Positions 8,721 through 20,273 of a stretch of 64,000 nt of DNA are shown here, one piece after another; position 1 is the first letter of the stretch; every line of letters begins with the position of its first letter. This stretch comes from Nocardioides sp. W7 (GTDB taxonomy: Bacteria; Actinomycetota; Actinomycetes; Propionibacteriales; Nocardioidaceae). A model generated the notes under the pieces. It saw nothing but the letters and a program-made list of their open reading frames with translations, had not been told where the DNA came from and made no database searches. The position numbers and the translations under genes were made by a program. Location: positions 5,208,001-5,272,000 of the forward strand of contig NZ_CP095078.1 of NCBI RefSeq assembly GCF_022919075.1, read 5' to 3'.

Positions 8721-8739
8721 TAAGGCTAGCCTCACCTCG
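8721..8739 (-). promoter_or_regulatory. Candidate iron box (IdeR/DtxR operator) upstream of the ABC exporter
   Basis: The 19-mer TAAGGCTAGCCTCACCTCG matches the actinobacterial consensus TTAGGTTAGCCTAACCTAA at 14 of 19 positions, including the palindromic core AGGnTAGCCTnACCT. It covers the probable -10 box of the exporter gene, so iron-loaded IdeR/DtxR would block transcription directly. Seen in sequence by consensus match; regulator binding is inferred. Confidence 0.65.
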
Positions 8740-8766
8740 ACGAGGGACCGCAGACGGCCCGCCCGC

Positions 8767-9555
8767 TCAGACCTGACGGCCGACCGCGTGCAGCTCGTAC
8801 GTCGCCCCGGCCCGGGCGAGATCCAGCGGGCCGTCGTACTCCGGCCGCGCCTCGGCGAGCGCATCCTGCGGGTCGTGCCACGGCGGGACGTGGGTGAGCA
8901 CCAGGCGCCGCACGCCGACCCGCGAGGCGAACTCGCCGCAGTCGGCGCCGGTCATGTGCAGGTTGGGCGGGTTGTCGACGCCGACGCGGAAGGACGCCTC
9001 GGCGAGCATCAGGTCCGCTCCGGCGGCGACCTGGTCCAGCGCGGCACACGGTCCGGTGTCGCCGCTGTAGCCGACGACGACGCCGTCCACGCTGACCCGC
9101 AGGGCGTACGCCGGGACCGGGTGGTCGACCGCGACCGGCAGCACCGAGAAGGGGCCCACCTCGATCGGGCCGACCCACTCGCGGAAGTCGAACTCGTCGT
9201 TCATGCCCGGGTCCACGGGAAGGTCGTAGGCGCGGGCCAGCCGGTCGGCGGTCCCGACCGGGCCCCAGACGGGGATCCGCGGCTGCGGGCCCGTGGGGTG
9301 GTACTTGCGCAGCACGTAGTAGCCGCACAGGTCCAGGCAGTGGTCGGCGTGCAGGTGGCTCAGCAGCACGGCGTCGATGGTGAGCGGGTCGGCGTACCGG
9401 TGCAGGGTGCCGAGGGCGCCGTTGCCCAGGTCGAGCAGCACCCGCCAGGTGCGCAGGCCGGTGCCGTCGTCGTGCTCGGCCTCGAGGAGGTAGCAGCTCG
9501 CGGGCGAGTCGGGGCCGGGGTAGGAGCCCGAGCAGCCGACGATCGTGAGCCTCAC
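8767..9555 (-). CDS. Metallo-beta-lactamase-fold phosphodiesterase (Rv1339-like)
   Basis: A 262-residue protein. The zinc-binding motif HLHADHCLDL, the upstream LLDLGNGALG, the Asp ligand in GYSGDTGPC and a C-terminal LTHVPPWHDP mark the RNase Z/cAMP phosphodiesterase branch of the superfamily. In M. tuberculosis the equivalent gene (Rv1339) lies directly before rphA and encodes an atypical class II cAMP phosphodiesterase. Here it is separated from rph by two inserted ABC modules. GTG start with a GGAGGA ribosome-binding site six bases upstream. The cAMP role is by homology and synteny. Confidence 0.85.
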   Translation of the reverse strand: MRLTIVGCSGSYPGPDSPASCYLLEAEHDDGTGLRTWRVLLDLGNGALGTLHRYADPLTIDAVLLSHLHADHCLDLCGYYVLRKYHPTGPQPRIPVWGPVGTADRLARAYDLPVDPGMNDEFDFREWVGPIEVGPFSVLPVAVDHPVPAYALRVSVDGVVVGYSGDTGPCAALDQVAAGADLMLAEASFRVGVDNPPNLHMTGADCGEFASRVGVRRLVLTHVPPWHDPQDALAEARPEYDGPLDLARAGATYELHAVGRQV

Positions 9556-9651
9556 GCGGGTCCTCCGGCGCGGGTCCCAGCAACGGTCATGGCGAGCACC
9601 AGAGCAACGTTAGGCGAACGGTCACGTCCGCGCACGGGACGGCGATCCACG

Positions 9652-10041
9652 TCACGCGTGCTGGTCGTCACTCCGATCGAGCATCGAGTCGGCGTGCTGG
9701 GCGATCCAGGCCATCAGCGGGACGAGCCGCTCGACGAGTCCCCGCCCCAGCGGCGTCAGGGAGTACTCCACGTGCGGTGGGACGACCGGCCGGGCGTCGC
9801 GGCGGACCAGCCCGTCCTGCTCGAGGGTCCGCAGGGTCTGGGCGAGCATCTTCTCGCTGACCCCCTCGGCCCGCCGCCGCAGCTCGCTCCAGCGCAGCGG
9901 CTCCCCGTCCGAGAGCGACGCGAGGACCAGCGGCGCCCACTTGCTCATCACGTGGTCCAGGACGACGCGCGTCGGGCAGTCGCGGGTGAAGGCCTGGTCG
10001 GGGAAGGCGGACGCGAGGCGGCCGGGAGTACTTACTGCCAT
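9652..10041 (-). CDS. HxlR-family transcriptional regulator
   Basis: A 129-residue winged-helix protein. The HxlR core is VLDHVMSKWAPLVLASLSDG, then the recognition region RWSELRRRAEGVSEKMLAQTLRTLEQDGLV, the wing PHVEYSLTPLGR and a C-terminal helix. A conserved Cys (TRDCPTRVVL) just before the HTH is typical of redox- or aldehyde-sensing members. It is divergent from the NAD(P)-binding protein at 10137, with a palindrome between them, the usual autoregulated regulator/oxidoreductase arrangement. ATG at 10039-10041. Confidence 0.92.
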   Translation of the reverse strand: MAVSTPGRLASAFPDQAFTRDCPTRVVLDHVMSKWAPLVLASLSDGEPLRWSELRRRAEGVSEKMLAQTLRTLEQDGLVRRDARPVVPPHVEYSLTPLGRGLVERLVPLMAWIAQHADSMLDRSDDQHA

Positions 10042-10044
10042 GCC

Positions 10045-10069
10045 AGTACCTTACTTGAAAGTGGGTACT
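10045..10069. promoter_or_regulatory. Candidate HxlR operator
   Basis: An AT-richer imperfect palindrome, AGTACCTTACTT-GAAA-GTGGGTACT, sits right at the start of hxlR and about 70 bases before the oxidoreductase gene. The outer AGTAC/GTACT arms match exactly. A further AGTACTTACT lies inside the first hxlR codons. Position and symmetry suggest autoregulation. Confidence 0.5.
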
Positions 10070-10136
10070 AACCGTAGGGAAGTATTGAGCCAGGTGGTCC
10101 GTTGGGTCCGGTGACACCCCATCGAAAGGCGCTCCC

Positions 10137-10994
<858 letters not shown>

Positions 10995-11033
10995 CCCACC
11001 CGACCAACGGCCCGGCGCCGTACCGTTGGCCGG

Positions 11034-12077
11034 GTGCGTTCCTCTGCTGCCCTCGTCCTGACCGCGACCCTCGTCCTCACCGGCGGGGCGGTGGCGAGCG
11101 GACCGGCCATCGCGATCCCCGAGCCGTTCCGGGCCCGGACCACGACCGAGACACCGGCCCCGGTCGCTCGCGCCGACGCGGGCGCCCGGGTGCTGGCGAT
11201 CTCGGTCGACGGGCTGAACCCCGCGGCGATCCGCCGGCTGGGACCGACGCGCGCCCCGGTGCTGACCCGGCTCCTCGCCGAGGGGGCGGCCACCCTCAAC
11301 GCCCGGTCCTCGCGCGAGCTGACGATCACCCTGCCTAACCACACCACGATGGTCACCGGCCGCCGGATCGCCAAGAGCTCCGGCGGCCACGGCGTGACCT
11401 GGAACGACGACCTCGCCGGCCGCACCGTGCACGGCGCGGCGGAGCACCGGGTCTCCTCGGTCTTCAGCGTCGTGGCCCGGGCGGGGGGCGAGTCGGCGGT
11501 GTTCGCCGGCAAGACCAAGTTCAGCCTGTTCGACCGCTCGTGGCCGGCTGCGGTCGACCGGTCCACCATCGACACCGACCCGGTCGCGCTGGTCCGGGCG
11601 GCGCGCGCCGACCTGCGGCGCGCCGACCGCGAGCTCACGTTCCTCCACCTCGCCCTGCCCGACAAGGCCGGCCACGACGCGGGCTTCATGTCCACCCGCT
11701 ACCTCGACGAGGTCGCCCGCACCGACCGGCTGCTGGGCCGGGTGGTCCGCACGATCGAGCGGACCCCGGCGCTCGCCGAGCACCTCACGCTCGTCCTCAC
11801 CGCCGACCACGGCGGCCGCGGCGCCGATCACGGCGACCGCATGCGGCTGGCCAACTATCGGATCCCGTTCGTCGTCTGGGGCGCCGGCGTCACGGCCGGG
11901 GATCTCTACGCCCTGAACCCGCAGCGCGCGGACCCGGGCCACGGGCGTCCGTCGTACGACGCGCGACGCCAGCCGGTCCGCAACGGCGACCTGGCCAACC
12001 TGGTCACCGGGCTGCTCGGCCTGCCGGCCGTGCCCGGCAGCGAGTTCGACGACGGCCAGGACCTGGTGGTCCGGTGA
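11034..12077 (+). CDS. Secreted alkaline-phosphatase-superfamily phosphodiesterase
   Basis: A 347-residue protein. Residues 1-28 look like a Sec signal peptide (ALVLTATLVLTGGAVASGPAIA). The catalytic metal motifs of the type I phosphodiesterase/nucleotide pyrophosphatase family are visible: AISVDGLNP, the nucleophile Thr in TLPNHTTMVTGR, HLALPDKAGHDAGF and LTADHGGRGADHGDR. It probably hydrolyses an extracellular phosphodiester or phosphonate. GTG start without a ribosome-binding site, with TACCGT seven bases upstream, so likely leaderless. The stop overlaps the PAS-protein start (GTGA). Confidence 0.85.
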   Translation: MRSSAALVLTATLVLTGGAVASGPAIAIPEPFRARTTTETPAPVARADAGARVLAISVDGLNPAAIRRLGPTRAPVLTRLLAEGAATLNARSSRELTITLPNHTTMVTGRRIAKSSGGHGVTWNDDLAGRTVHGAAEHRVSSVFSVVARAGGESAVFAGKTKFSLFDRSWPAAVDRSTIDTDPVALVRAARADLRRADRELTFLHLALPDKAGHDAGFMSTRYLDEVARTDRLLGRVVRTIERTPALAEHLTLVLTADHGGRGADHGDRMRLANYRIPFVVWGAGVTAGDLYALNPQRADPGHGRPSYDARRQPVRNGDLANLVTGLLGLPAVPGSEFDDGQDLVVR

Positions 12078-12751
12078 GCGCCGAGGAGGAGCTGGCGACG
12101 CTCGTCCAGCGCGTCGACAACGCCCAGCGGCTCGCCGACATGGGCGACTACGACTGGCACATCCCGACCGACACCAACCGCTGGTCCGACCAGCTGTTCC
12201 GGATCTACGGCTACGAGCCGCAGGGCATCGACCCGTCGTACGACGTGTTCCTGGCGCACGTGCACCCCGACGACCGGGAGATGGTCCGGGCCGTGCACGC
12301 CCACGCGCACGCCACCGGCGAGGGCTGGACGATCGTGGAGCGGATCGTGCGGGCCGACGGCGAGGTGCGGCACCTGTCCACCAACGGCCAGGTCGTCACC
12401 GACGCCGACGGCACGCCGGTGCGGATGCGCGGCACCTGCGTCGACATCACCGACCGGGTCCGGGCCGAGGAGGCCCGGGAGGAGCACGCCGCCCACCTCG
12501 CCGAGGCCAACGTGCGGCGCCGGCAGGCGGTCGAGATCAACGACAAGGTGGTGCAGGGGCTGACCGCCGCGCTCTACGCCCTCGAGCTCGACGACGTCGA
12601 GCGGTGCACGTCGTACCTCACGCACACGCTGGAGGCCGCCCGCCGGATGATGGGCGACCTGGTGAGCCCGATCGACGGCGAGCTCGCACCGGGCGACCTG
12701 GTCCGCTCCACCGCGGCGACGCTCAGGACGGAGTCTCCAGCAGCAGGGTGA
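12074..12751 (+). CDS. PAS-domain protein with a histidine-less HisKA_3-like helix
   Basis: A 225-residue cytoplasmic protein. A PAS_3-type sensor fold occupies about residues 20-130 ([31 protein letters not shown], and the PAC-type [15 protein letters not shown]). It is followed by a helical segment [20 protein letters not shown] that aligns with the HisKA_3 box EIHDxxxQ, except that the phosphoacceptor His is Asn (N156). There is no HATPase domain. It may therefore act by sensing and dimerising rather than by phosphorylation. It is coupled to the upstream phosphodiesterase gene, and its last 29 bases overlap convergent dtd. Confidence 0.75.
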   Translation: MSAEEELATLVQRVDNAQRLADMGDYDWHIPTDTNRWSDQLFRIYGYEPQGIDPSYDVFLAHVHPDDREMVRAVHAHAHATGEGWTIVERIVRADGEVRHLSTNGQVVTDADGTPVRMRGTCVDITDRVRAEEAREEHAAHLAEANVRRRQAVEINDKVVQGLTAALYALELDDVERCTSYLTHTLEAARRMMGDLVSPIDGELAPGDLVRSTAATLRTESPAAG

Positions 12752-13154
12752 CCGGCCCGTCGTTGACCGACTCGACCTGCATGTCCGCGCCGAAGACGCC
12801 CCGCTCGACGTGCGCGCCGAGCCGGTTCAGCTCCGCGCAGAACGCGTCGTAGAGGGGCTCGCTGACCGGGCCGGGCGCGGCCTGCTGCCAGGTCGGCCGG
12901 CGGCCCTTGCGGGCGTCGGCGTACAGCGTGAACTGGCTGACCGCCAGCACCGGCGCCCGCTCGTCGGAGGCCGACCGCTCGTCGCGCAGGATGCGCAGCT
13001 CCCAGGTCTTGCGGGCCAGCCACGCGACCTCGGTCGGTCCGTCGTCGTGGGTGATCCCGACGTAGACCAGCAGGCCGGGCTCCTCGATCGCACCGACGAC
13101 CTCGCCGTCGACCCGGACCCGGGCGCTGCTCACCCGCTGGACGACCGCGCGCAC
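12723..13154 (-). CDS. dtd: D-aminoacyl-tRNA deacylase
   Basis: A 143-residue protein of exact family length that removes D-amino acids mischarged on tRNA. The active-site motifs are intact: [17 protein letters not shown] at the N-terminus, [18 protein letters not shown] (nucleophile Thr region) and [11 protein letters not shown] (the Gly-cisPro chirality filter normally sits in NxGPVT; here NDGPVT). The GTG start follows the TGA of the upstream metalloprotease gene by one base, so the two are coupled. Confidence 0.95.
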   Translation of the reverse strand: MRAVVQRVSSARVRVDGEVVGAIEEPGLLVYVGITHDDGPTEVAWLARKTWELRILRDERSASDERAPVLAVSQFTLYADARKGRRPTWQQAAPGPVSEPLYDAFCAELNRLGAHVERGVFGADMQVESVNDGPVTLLLETPS

Positions 13155-13155
13155 C

Positions 13156-16224
<3,069 letters not shown>

Positions 16225-16228
<4 letters not shown>

Positions 16229-16980
16229 GCACCCTCATCACCCCCGGCGCCCGCGCCGTGCTGCGCACCGAGGCGAGGCTCTTCGGCCGCGAGCTCACCT
16301 CGCTCTTCTGGATCCTGGTCTTCCCCACCGCGCTGCTGTGCATCCTCGGGGCGATCCCGAGCTTCCGCGAGCCGGACCCGGAGCTGGGCGGGCTGCGCCT
16401 CGTCGATCTGTACCTCCCGGTCACGATCCTGCTGTCGATGATCATGGCCGCGGTGATGTCGATGCCTCCCGTCGTCTTCGCCTACCGCGAGAGCGGGGTG
16501 CTGCGCCGGCTGAGCACGACGCCGCTCGGGCCGGGCGCCCTGCTCGGCGCCCAGGTGCTGCTGCACGCCGCCGCCGTCGTCACCTCGTCGCTGCTCGCGC
16601 TCGTGGTGGGCCGGCTGGTCCTCGACGTCCCGTTCCCCGACTCCCTCCTCGGCTACGGGCTGGCCCACGTGCTCGCACTGACCGCGGCGTTCTCGATCGG
16701 CGCCGTCGTCACCTCGGTCTCCCCCGACGCTCGGACCGGCAACGTGATCGGCATGCTCGTGTTCTTCCCGGCGATGTTCACCGCGGGCGTGTACCTGCCG
16801 GTCCAGGCGATGCCGGACCCGCTGCGCGACGTCCTCGGCTACACGCCCCTGACCGCGGCCGCCGAGGCGATGACCGAGGCGCTGGACGGCGGGTTCCCCG
16901 ACGGGCAGCACCTGCTGGTGGTCGCCGTCTGGGCAGCGGTGCTCTCGCTGCTCGCGGTGCGCACCTTCCGCTGGGAGTGA
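16225..16980 (+). CDS. ABC-2 type transporter permease
   Basis: A 251-residue membrane protein with six hydrophobic helices. The ABC-2 hallmark region is YRESGVLRRLSTTPLGPGALLGAQ between helices 2 and 3, and the helix 5 re-entrant signature reads GNVIGMLVFFPAMFTAGVYLP. It forms the exporter with the preceding ATPase, with which it overlaps at GTGA. It is followed 13 bases later by a histidine kinase, so exporter and sensor share an operon. Such modules often export antibiotics or antimicrobial lipids (inference). Confidence 0.88.
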
Positions 16981-16993
16981 GAGGGTACGACGC

Positions 16994-18238
16994 ATGAGCG
17001 CGACCGTCGCCGGCGAGCAGGACTGGGACCGCGCCTTCCGACACCTCCCCCTGGTGCTGCTCGCCGTCGCCACGGTCGTCGCCCTCGCGACCGGACCGGT
17101 GGCGGGCGCGACCTCGCCCGGCTGGCGCCTGGTCGCCCAGCTCGCACTCGCCGCGGTGACCGGAGCCTGCCTGGCCTGGTGGGCCTACGTCCGGCCCCTC
17201 GCGACGGCCTCGGCCAGCACCCCGTTCCGATACACCCTGCGGACCCTCCTGGCCTTCGCGCTCACCGTGCTCAACCCGCTGTTCTGCGTCTTCGGCTGGA
17301 TCGGGTTCGCCGACGCCACGGACACCTTCCGCGGACGCGGGGTGTGGCTGGCGTTCGCCGCGACCGCGGTGGTCATGGCCACCGGTCAGTCGGGCGGCCT
17401 GCCCATCGGCTCCGTGGGCCAGGTCGTGTTCTACCTGGCGCTGTTCGCCTTGAACTTCGGCCTGGCGGCCGCCATGGGGCGGTACGCGATCCACGTCGAG
17501 CGGACGAGCGAGGATCGCGCGGTCGCGATCACCGACCTGGAGCGGGTCAACGCCAGCCTCGAGGCGGCCATCGCCCGCAACGAGGCGCTGCAGCAGACCG
17601 TCGTGGCCCAGGCCCGGGTCGCCGGCGTCCAGGAGGAGCGGCAGCGCCTGGCCCGGGAGATCCACGACACCCTCGCGCAGTCGCTCGCCGCCGTGGTCGC
17701 CCAGCTGCAGGCCGCCGAGCAGGAGCCGGAGCCGGCGTCCCGGATCGCCCGGGCCGCCGAGCTGGCGCGCGGCGCGCTCGCCGAGGCGCGCCGCTCGGTG
17801 CTGGACCTGGCGCCGCAGCCGCTCGACGGCGCCTCGCTCCCGGACGCGCTGGAGCTGGTCGTGCGGGACTGGGCCGGCGACCGCGCCGAGGTGCGCGCCG
17901 ACGTGGTCGTGACCGGCACCCCCGAGACGCTGCACCCCGAGGTCGAGGCGACGGTGCTGCGCGTCGCCCAGGAGTCGCTGACCAACGTGGCCAAGCACGC
18001 CGCCGCCGCCCGGGTCGGCGTGACCCTGTCGTACGACGGCGACGAGGTGGTGCTCGACGTGCGCGACGACGGCGTCGGCTTCGACCCGGACCGTCCCGCC
18101 CCCGAGGGCTCGTTCGGGCTGCGCGCCATGCGCCAGCGCGCCGAGCGGCTCGCCGGCGTACTCGCCCTGGAGTCCCGGCCGGGCGGCGGCACCGCCGTGT
18201 CGGTCCGGCTTCCGGCCCTCGCCCGGGAGGCCGCGTGA
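16994..18238 (+). CDS. Sensor histidine kinase, HisKA_3 type
   Basis: A 414-residue membrane kinase with five or six helices in residues 15-165, a coiled coil (DLERVNASLEAAIARNEAL), the phosphoacceptor motif LAREIHDTLAQSL, N box QESLTNVAKHAA, G1 DVRDDGVGFD and G2 GSFGLRAMRQRAE. It belongs to the LiaS/DesK-like group. The gene lies in one transcription unit with the ABC exporter and its stop overlaps the response-regulator GTG. Signal unknown. Confidence 0.9.
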   Translation: MSATVAGEQDWDRAFRHLPLVLLAVATVVALATGPVAGATSPGWRLVAQLALAAVTGACLAWWAYVRPLATASASTPFRYTLRTLLAFALTVLNPLFCVFGWIGFADATDTFRGRGVWLAFAATAVVMATGQSGGLPIGSVGQVVFYLALFALNFGLAAAMGRYAIHVERTSEDRAVAITDLERVNASLEAAIARNEALQQTVVAQARVAGVQEERQRLAREIHDTLAQSLAAVVAQLQAAEQEPEPASRIARAAELARGALAEARRSVLDLAPQPLDGASLPDALELVVRDWAGDRAEVRADVVVTGTPETLHPEVEATVLRVAQESLTNVAKHAAAARVGVTLSYDGDEVVLDVRDDGVGFDPDRPAPEGSFGLRAMRQRAERLAGVLALESRPGGGTAVSVRLPALAREAA

Positions 18239-18873
18239 GCGGCGCGACGATCCGGATCGTGGTGGCCGACGACCACCCGGTGGTGCGCGACGGGGTGCGC
18301 AGCATGCTCAGCTCGGTGCCCGACTTCGAGGTCGTCGGTGAGGCGGCGAGCGGTCCCGAGGCCGTGACCCAGGTGCTCGCGAGCGACCCGGACGTGGTCG
18401 TGATGGACCTGCGGATGCCGGGTGGTGACGGCGTCGCCGCCGTCGGGGAGCTGCGGCGACTCGGTGCCCGCGCAGCGGTGCTGGTGCTCACGACGTACGA
18501 CACCGACGCCGACACCGTGGCCGCCATCGAGGCGGGCGCGACCGGCTACCTGCTGAAGGACACGCCGGCCGAGCGGCTCTTCGAGTCCGTCCGCGCCACC
18601 GCGGCCGGCGAGACCGTGCTCTCCCCCGCTGTCGTCGCCCGGCTCGCCTCGCACGTGCGCTCGCCGTCCGGTGGCGCGGCGCTCAGCGCGCGCGAGCGCG
18701 AGGTGCTGGCGCTGGTCGCCCGCGGCACCTCCAACCGCGCCATCGCCGAGGCGCTCTTCGTCAGCGAGGCCACCGTGAAGACCCATCTGGTGCACGTCTA
18801 CGACAAGCTCGGCGCCGCCGACCGCGCGGCCGCCGTGGCCATCGCCTACGACCGAGGCATTCTCGGCGGGTGA
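18235..18873 (+). CDS. LuxR/NarL-family response regulator
   Basis: A 212-residue protein. The receiver domain has VVADDHPVVRDG, the phospho-Asp in VVVMDLRMPGGDG, Thr in VLTTYD and Lys in YLLKDTPA. The DNA-binding domain is LSAREREVLALVARGTSNRAIAEALFVSEATVKTHL in the LuxR pattern. The GTG start overlaps the kinase stop (18235-18238). The last gene of the ABC-HK-RR operon; transcription then meets a palindromic repeat at 18909-18961. Confidence 0.93.
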   Translation: MSGATIRIVVADDHPVVRDGVRSMLSSVPDFEVVGEAASGPEAVTQVLASDPDVVVMDLRMPGGDGVAAVGELRRLGARAAVLVLTTYDTDADTVAAIEAGATGYLLKDTPAERLFESVRATAAGETVLSPAVVARLASHVRSPSGGAALSAREREVLALVARGTSNRAIAEALFVSEATVKTHLVHVYDKLGAADRAAAVAIAYDRGILGG

Positions 18874-18908
18874 CCCTCCCGCACCCGCCGAGTCAGCACC
18901 AATGGTGG

Positions 18909-18961
18909 GCCGAGTCAGCAGAAGTAGCGCGCCGAGTCAGCACTACTGGTGCTGACTCGGC
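18909..18961 (+). repeat. Family A palindromic repeat, copy 1
   Basis: A 53-base element: half unit GCCGAGTCAGCA, spacer GAAGTAGCGC, then a 13-bp stem-loop (GCCGAGTCAGCAC, loop TACTG, GTGCTGACTCGGC). An extra half unit lies at 18887-18898. It sits between the convergent response regulator and NYN gene and runs up to four bases before the NYN stop codon. Near-identical 53-base copies are at 26565-26617 (inverted) and 62915-62967. REP/BIME-like, and possibly used as a bidirectional terminator. Confidence 0.85.
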
Positions 18962-18964
18962 GAG

Positions 18965-19528
18965 TCAGCGCAGGAAGTACTCGGGGTCGAAGTCGGCGAG
19001 CGGGATGATCTTCACCCGCGGCAACGGCTGGTTGAAGGCGTTGACGTCGTCCTCGAGGTCGTACATCGGGATGCCGAGCGCGGTGAGCTGGGTGCTCATG
19101 TACTCGCGCAGCCCGATCAGGCCGACCCGGCGGTGCCCGTCGATCAGGCCCGCGACCTGGCGCACGAAGTCGGCGTCGTGGCTGGCCAACAGCACGTCGG
19201 CGTCGTCGTGCGCCGCCAGCGCCTCCAGGGTGCGCTGAATGCCGACGTCGACGACCTTCTCGTCGCCCGAGCCGGACAGCGGGATCGGGCGGTAGTCCAT
19301 CGCCAGCAGCGCCTGCACGAAGGAGTGCGGCAGCGTGCCGTTGGAGGCGTTGAGGAAGAACAGCCCGGTGACGGGCTGCTGGAGGACCTGCGCGGCGAAC
19401 TGGGTGACCCGCTCCCAGCGGGGCCGCTCGTCCGGGGTGGGGCGGCGGCCCAGCAGGGAGTTGCCGAGCGTCGCGTCGATGTTCTCGCCGTCGACGAGGA
19501 CGAAGGTACGACGCTCGGCGGCGCTCAC
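18965..19528 (-). CDS. NYN-domain (PIN-like) putative ribonuclease
   Basis: A 187-residue soluble protein with the NYN/LabA acidic active-site pattern: VLVDGENIDATLG near the N-terminus, GSGDEKVVDVGIQRTL in the middle and VLLASHDADFVRQV later, giving the conserved Asp cluster that binds Mg2+ in PIN-fold nucleases. A C-terminal ~45 residues follow (MYDLEDDVNAFNQPLPRVKI). Start chosen at the GTG at 19526-19528; an in-frame GTG at 19546 would overlap cysO further. RNA substrate unknown. Confidence 0.8.
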   Translation of the reverse strand: MSAAERRTFVLVDGENIDATLGNSLLGRRPTPDERPRWERVTQFAAQVLQQPVTGLFFLNASNGTLPHSFVQALLAMDYRPIPLSGSGDEKVVDVGIQRTLEALAAHDDADVLLASHDADFVRQVAGLIDGHRRVGLIGLREYMSTQLTALGIPMYDLEDDVNAFNQPLPRVKIIPLADFDPEYFLR

Positions 19529-19532
19529 GAGG

Positions 19533-19811
19533 TCAGACCGACCCACCGGCGACGGCGGGGAGTACGACGACCTGGTCGCCGTCCTTCAGCGTGGCCTCGA
19601 GGCCGCCGATGAAGCGGACGTCCTCGTCGTTGATGTAGACGTTGACGAACCGGCGCAGGTCGCCGTTGTCGAGCAGGCGGTCCTTGATGCCGGGGTGGTT
19701 GGCCTCGAGGTCGTCGATCAGCGCGCTCAGGCTGGCGCCGTCGCCACTGACCGCCTTCTCGCCGTCGGTGTACGTGCGCAGGATGGTCGGGATCCGGACC
19801 TCGATGGCCAT
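19533..19811 (-). CDS. cysO: CysO-like sulfur-carrier protein with a masked GG tail
   Basis: A 92-residue ubiquitin-fold (MoaD/ThiS family) protein that carries sulfide as a C-terminal thiocarboxylate for CysM. The sequence follows mycobacterial CysO closely (IPTILRTYTDGEKAVS, IDDLEANHPGIKDRLL, RRFVNVYINDEDVRF, VVVLPAVAGG). The ORF does not end at the di-glycine but two residues later (GGSV), so the reactive Gly is not exposed in the primary product. The adjacent mec gene encodes the JAMM protease that could trim it. ATG at 19809-19811. Confidence 0.92.
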   Translation of the reverse strand: MAIEVRIPTILRTYTDGEKAVSGDGASLSALIDDLEANHPGIKDRLLDNGDLRRFVNVYINDEDVRFIGGLEATLKDGDQVVVLPAVAGGSV

Positions 19812-19838
19812 GACGTGGGTGCTCCTCGGTAGCTCTGC

Positions 19839-20273
19839 TCAGCGGGCGCTGAGCTCGGGGACGACGGTGACCACTTCCTCGGTCACCTCGCCGTCGACGA
19901 TTCTGTAGGACCTGAACTCCACGGGACCCTCGTTATTCCCGTGCTCACGGGTGCTGACCAGCACGTAGTGCGCGTTCGGCTCGCTCGCCAGCCCGATGTC
20001 GGTGCGGCTGGGGTAGGCCTCCGTCGCGGTGTGCGAGTGGTAGACGACCACCGGCTCCTCGTCGTTCGCGTCCATGTCCTTGTAGAGCTGGAACAGGTCG
20101 GTGGAGTCGAACTCGTAGAAGGTCGGGCTGCCGGCGGCGTTGACCATCTCGACGAACCGCTCGGGCCGGTCGCTGCCCTCCGGGCCGGCGACGATCCCGC
20201 AGGCCTCGTCGGGATGGTCCCGCTTGGCGTGCGCGACGATGGCGTCGTAGGTCGCCTGGGAGATGGTCAGCAC
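19839..20273 (-). CDS. mec: Mec-like JAMM/MPN+ metallopeptidase
   Basis: A 144-residue zinc peptidase that releases cysteine from CysO-cysteine. The JAMM motif is complete: the Glu in PDEACGIVAG, then VVVYHSHTATEAYPSRTD (HxH plus SxxD). It lies 27 bases upstream of cysO on the same strand, as in M. tuberculosis Rv1334-Rv1335. GTG start with a TAGTCT box six bases upstream (20280-20285), so probably leaderless; this promoter lies inside the 3' end of the MFS gene, which overlaps mec by seven bases. Confidence 0.92.
   Translation of the reverse strand: MLTISQATYDAIVAHAKRDHPDEACGIVAGPEGSDRPERFVEMVNAAGSPTFYEFDSTDLFQLYKDMDANDEEPVVVYHSHTATEAYPSRTDIGLASEPNAHYVLVSTREHGNNEGPVEFRSYRIVDGEVTEEVVTVVPELSAR

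Noticed and set aside
5371-8723. Long plus-strand open frames antisense to the two ABC half-transporters
   Set aside because: Low-complexity Gly/Arg/Gln/Asp composition and no domains; the minus-strand frames carry complete ABC motifs.
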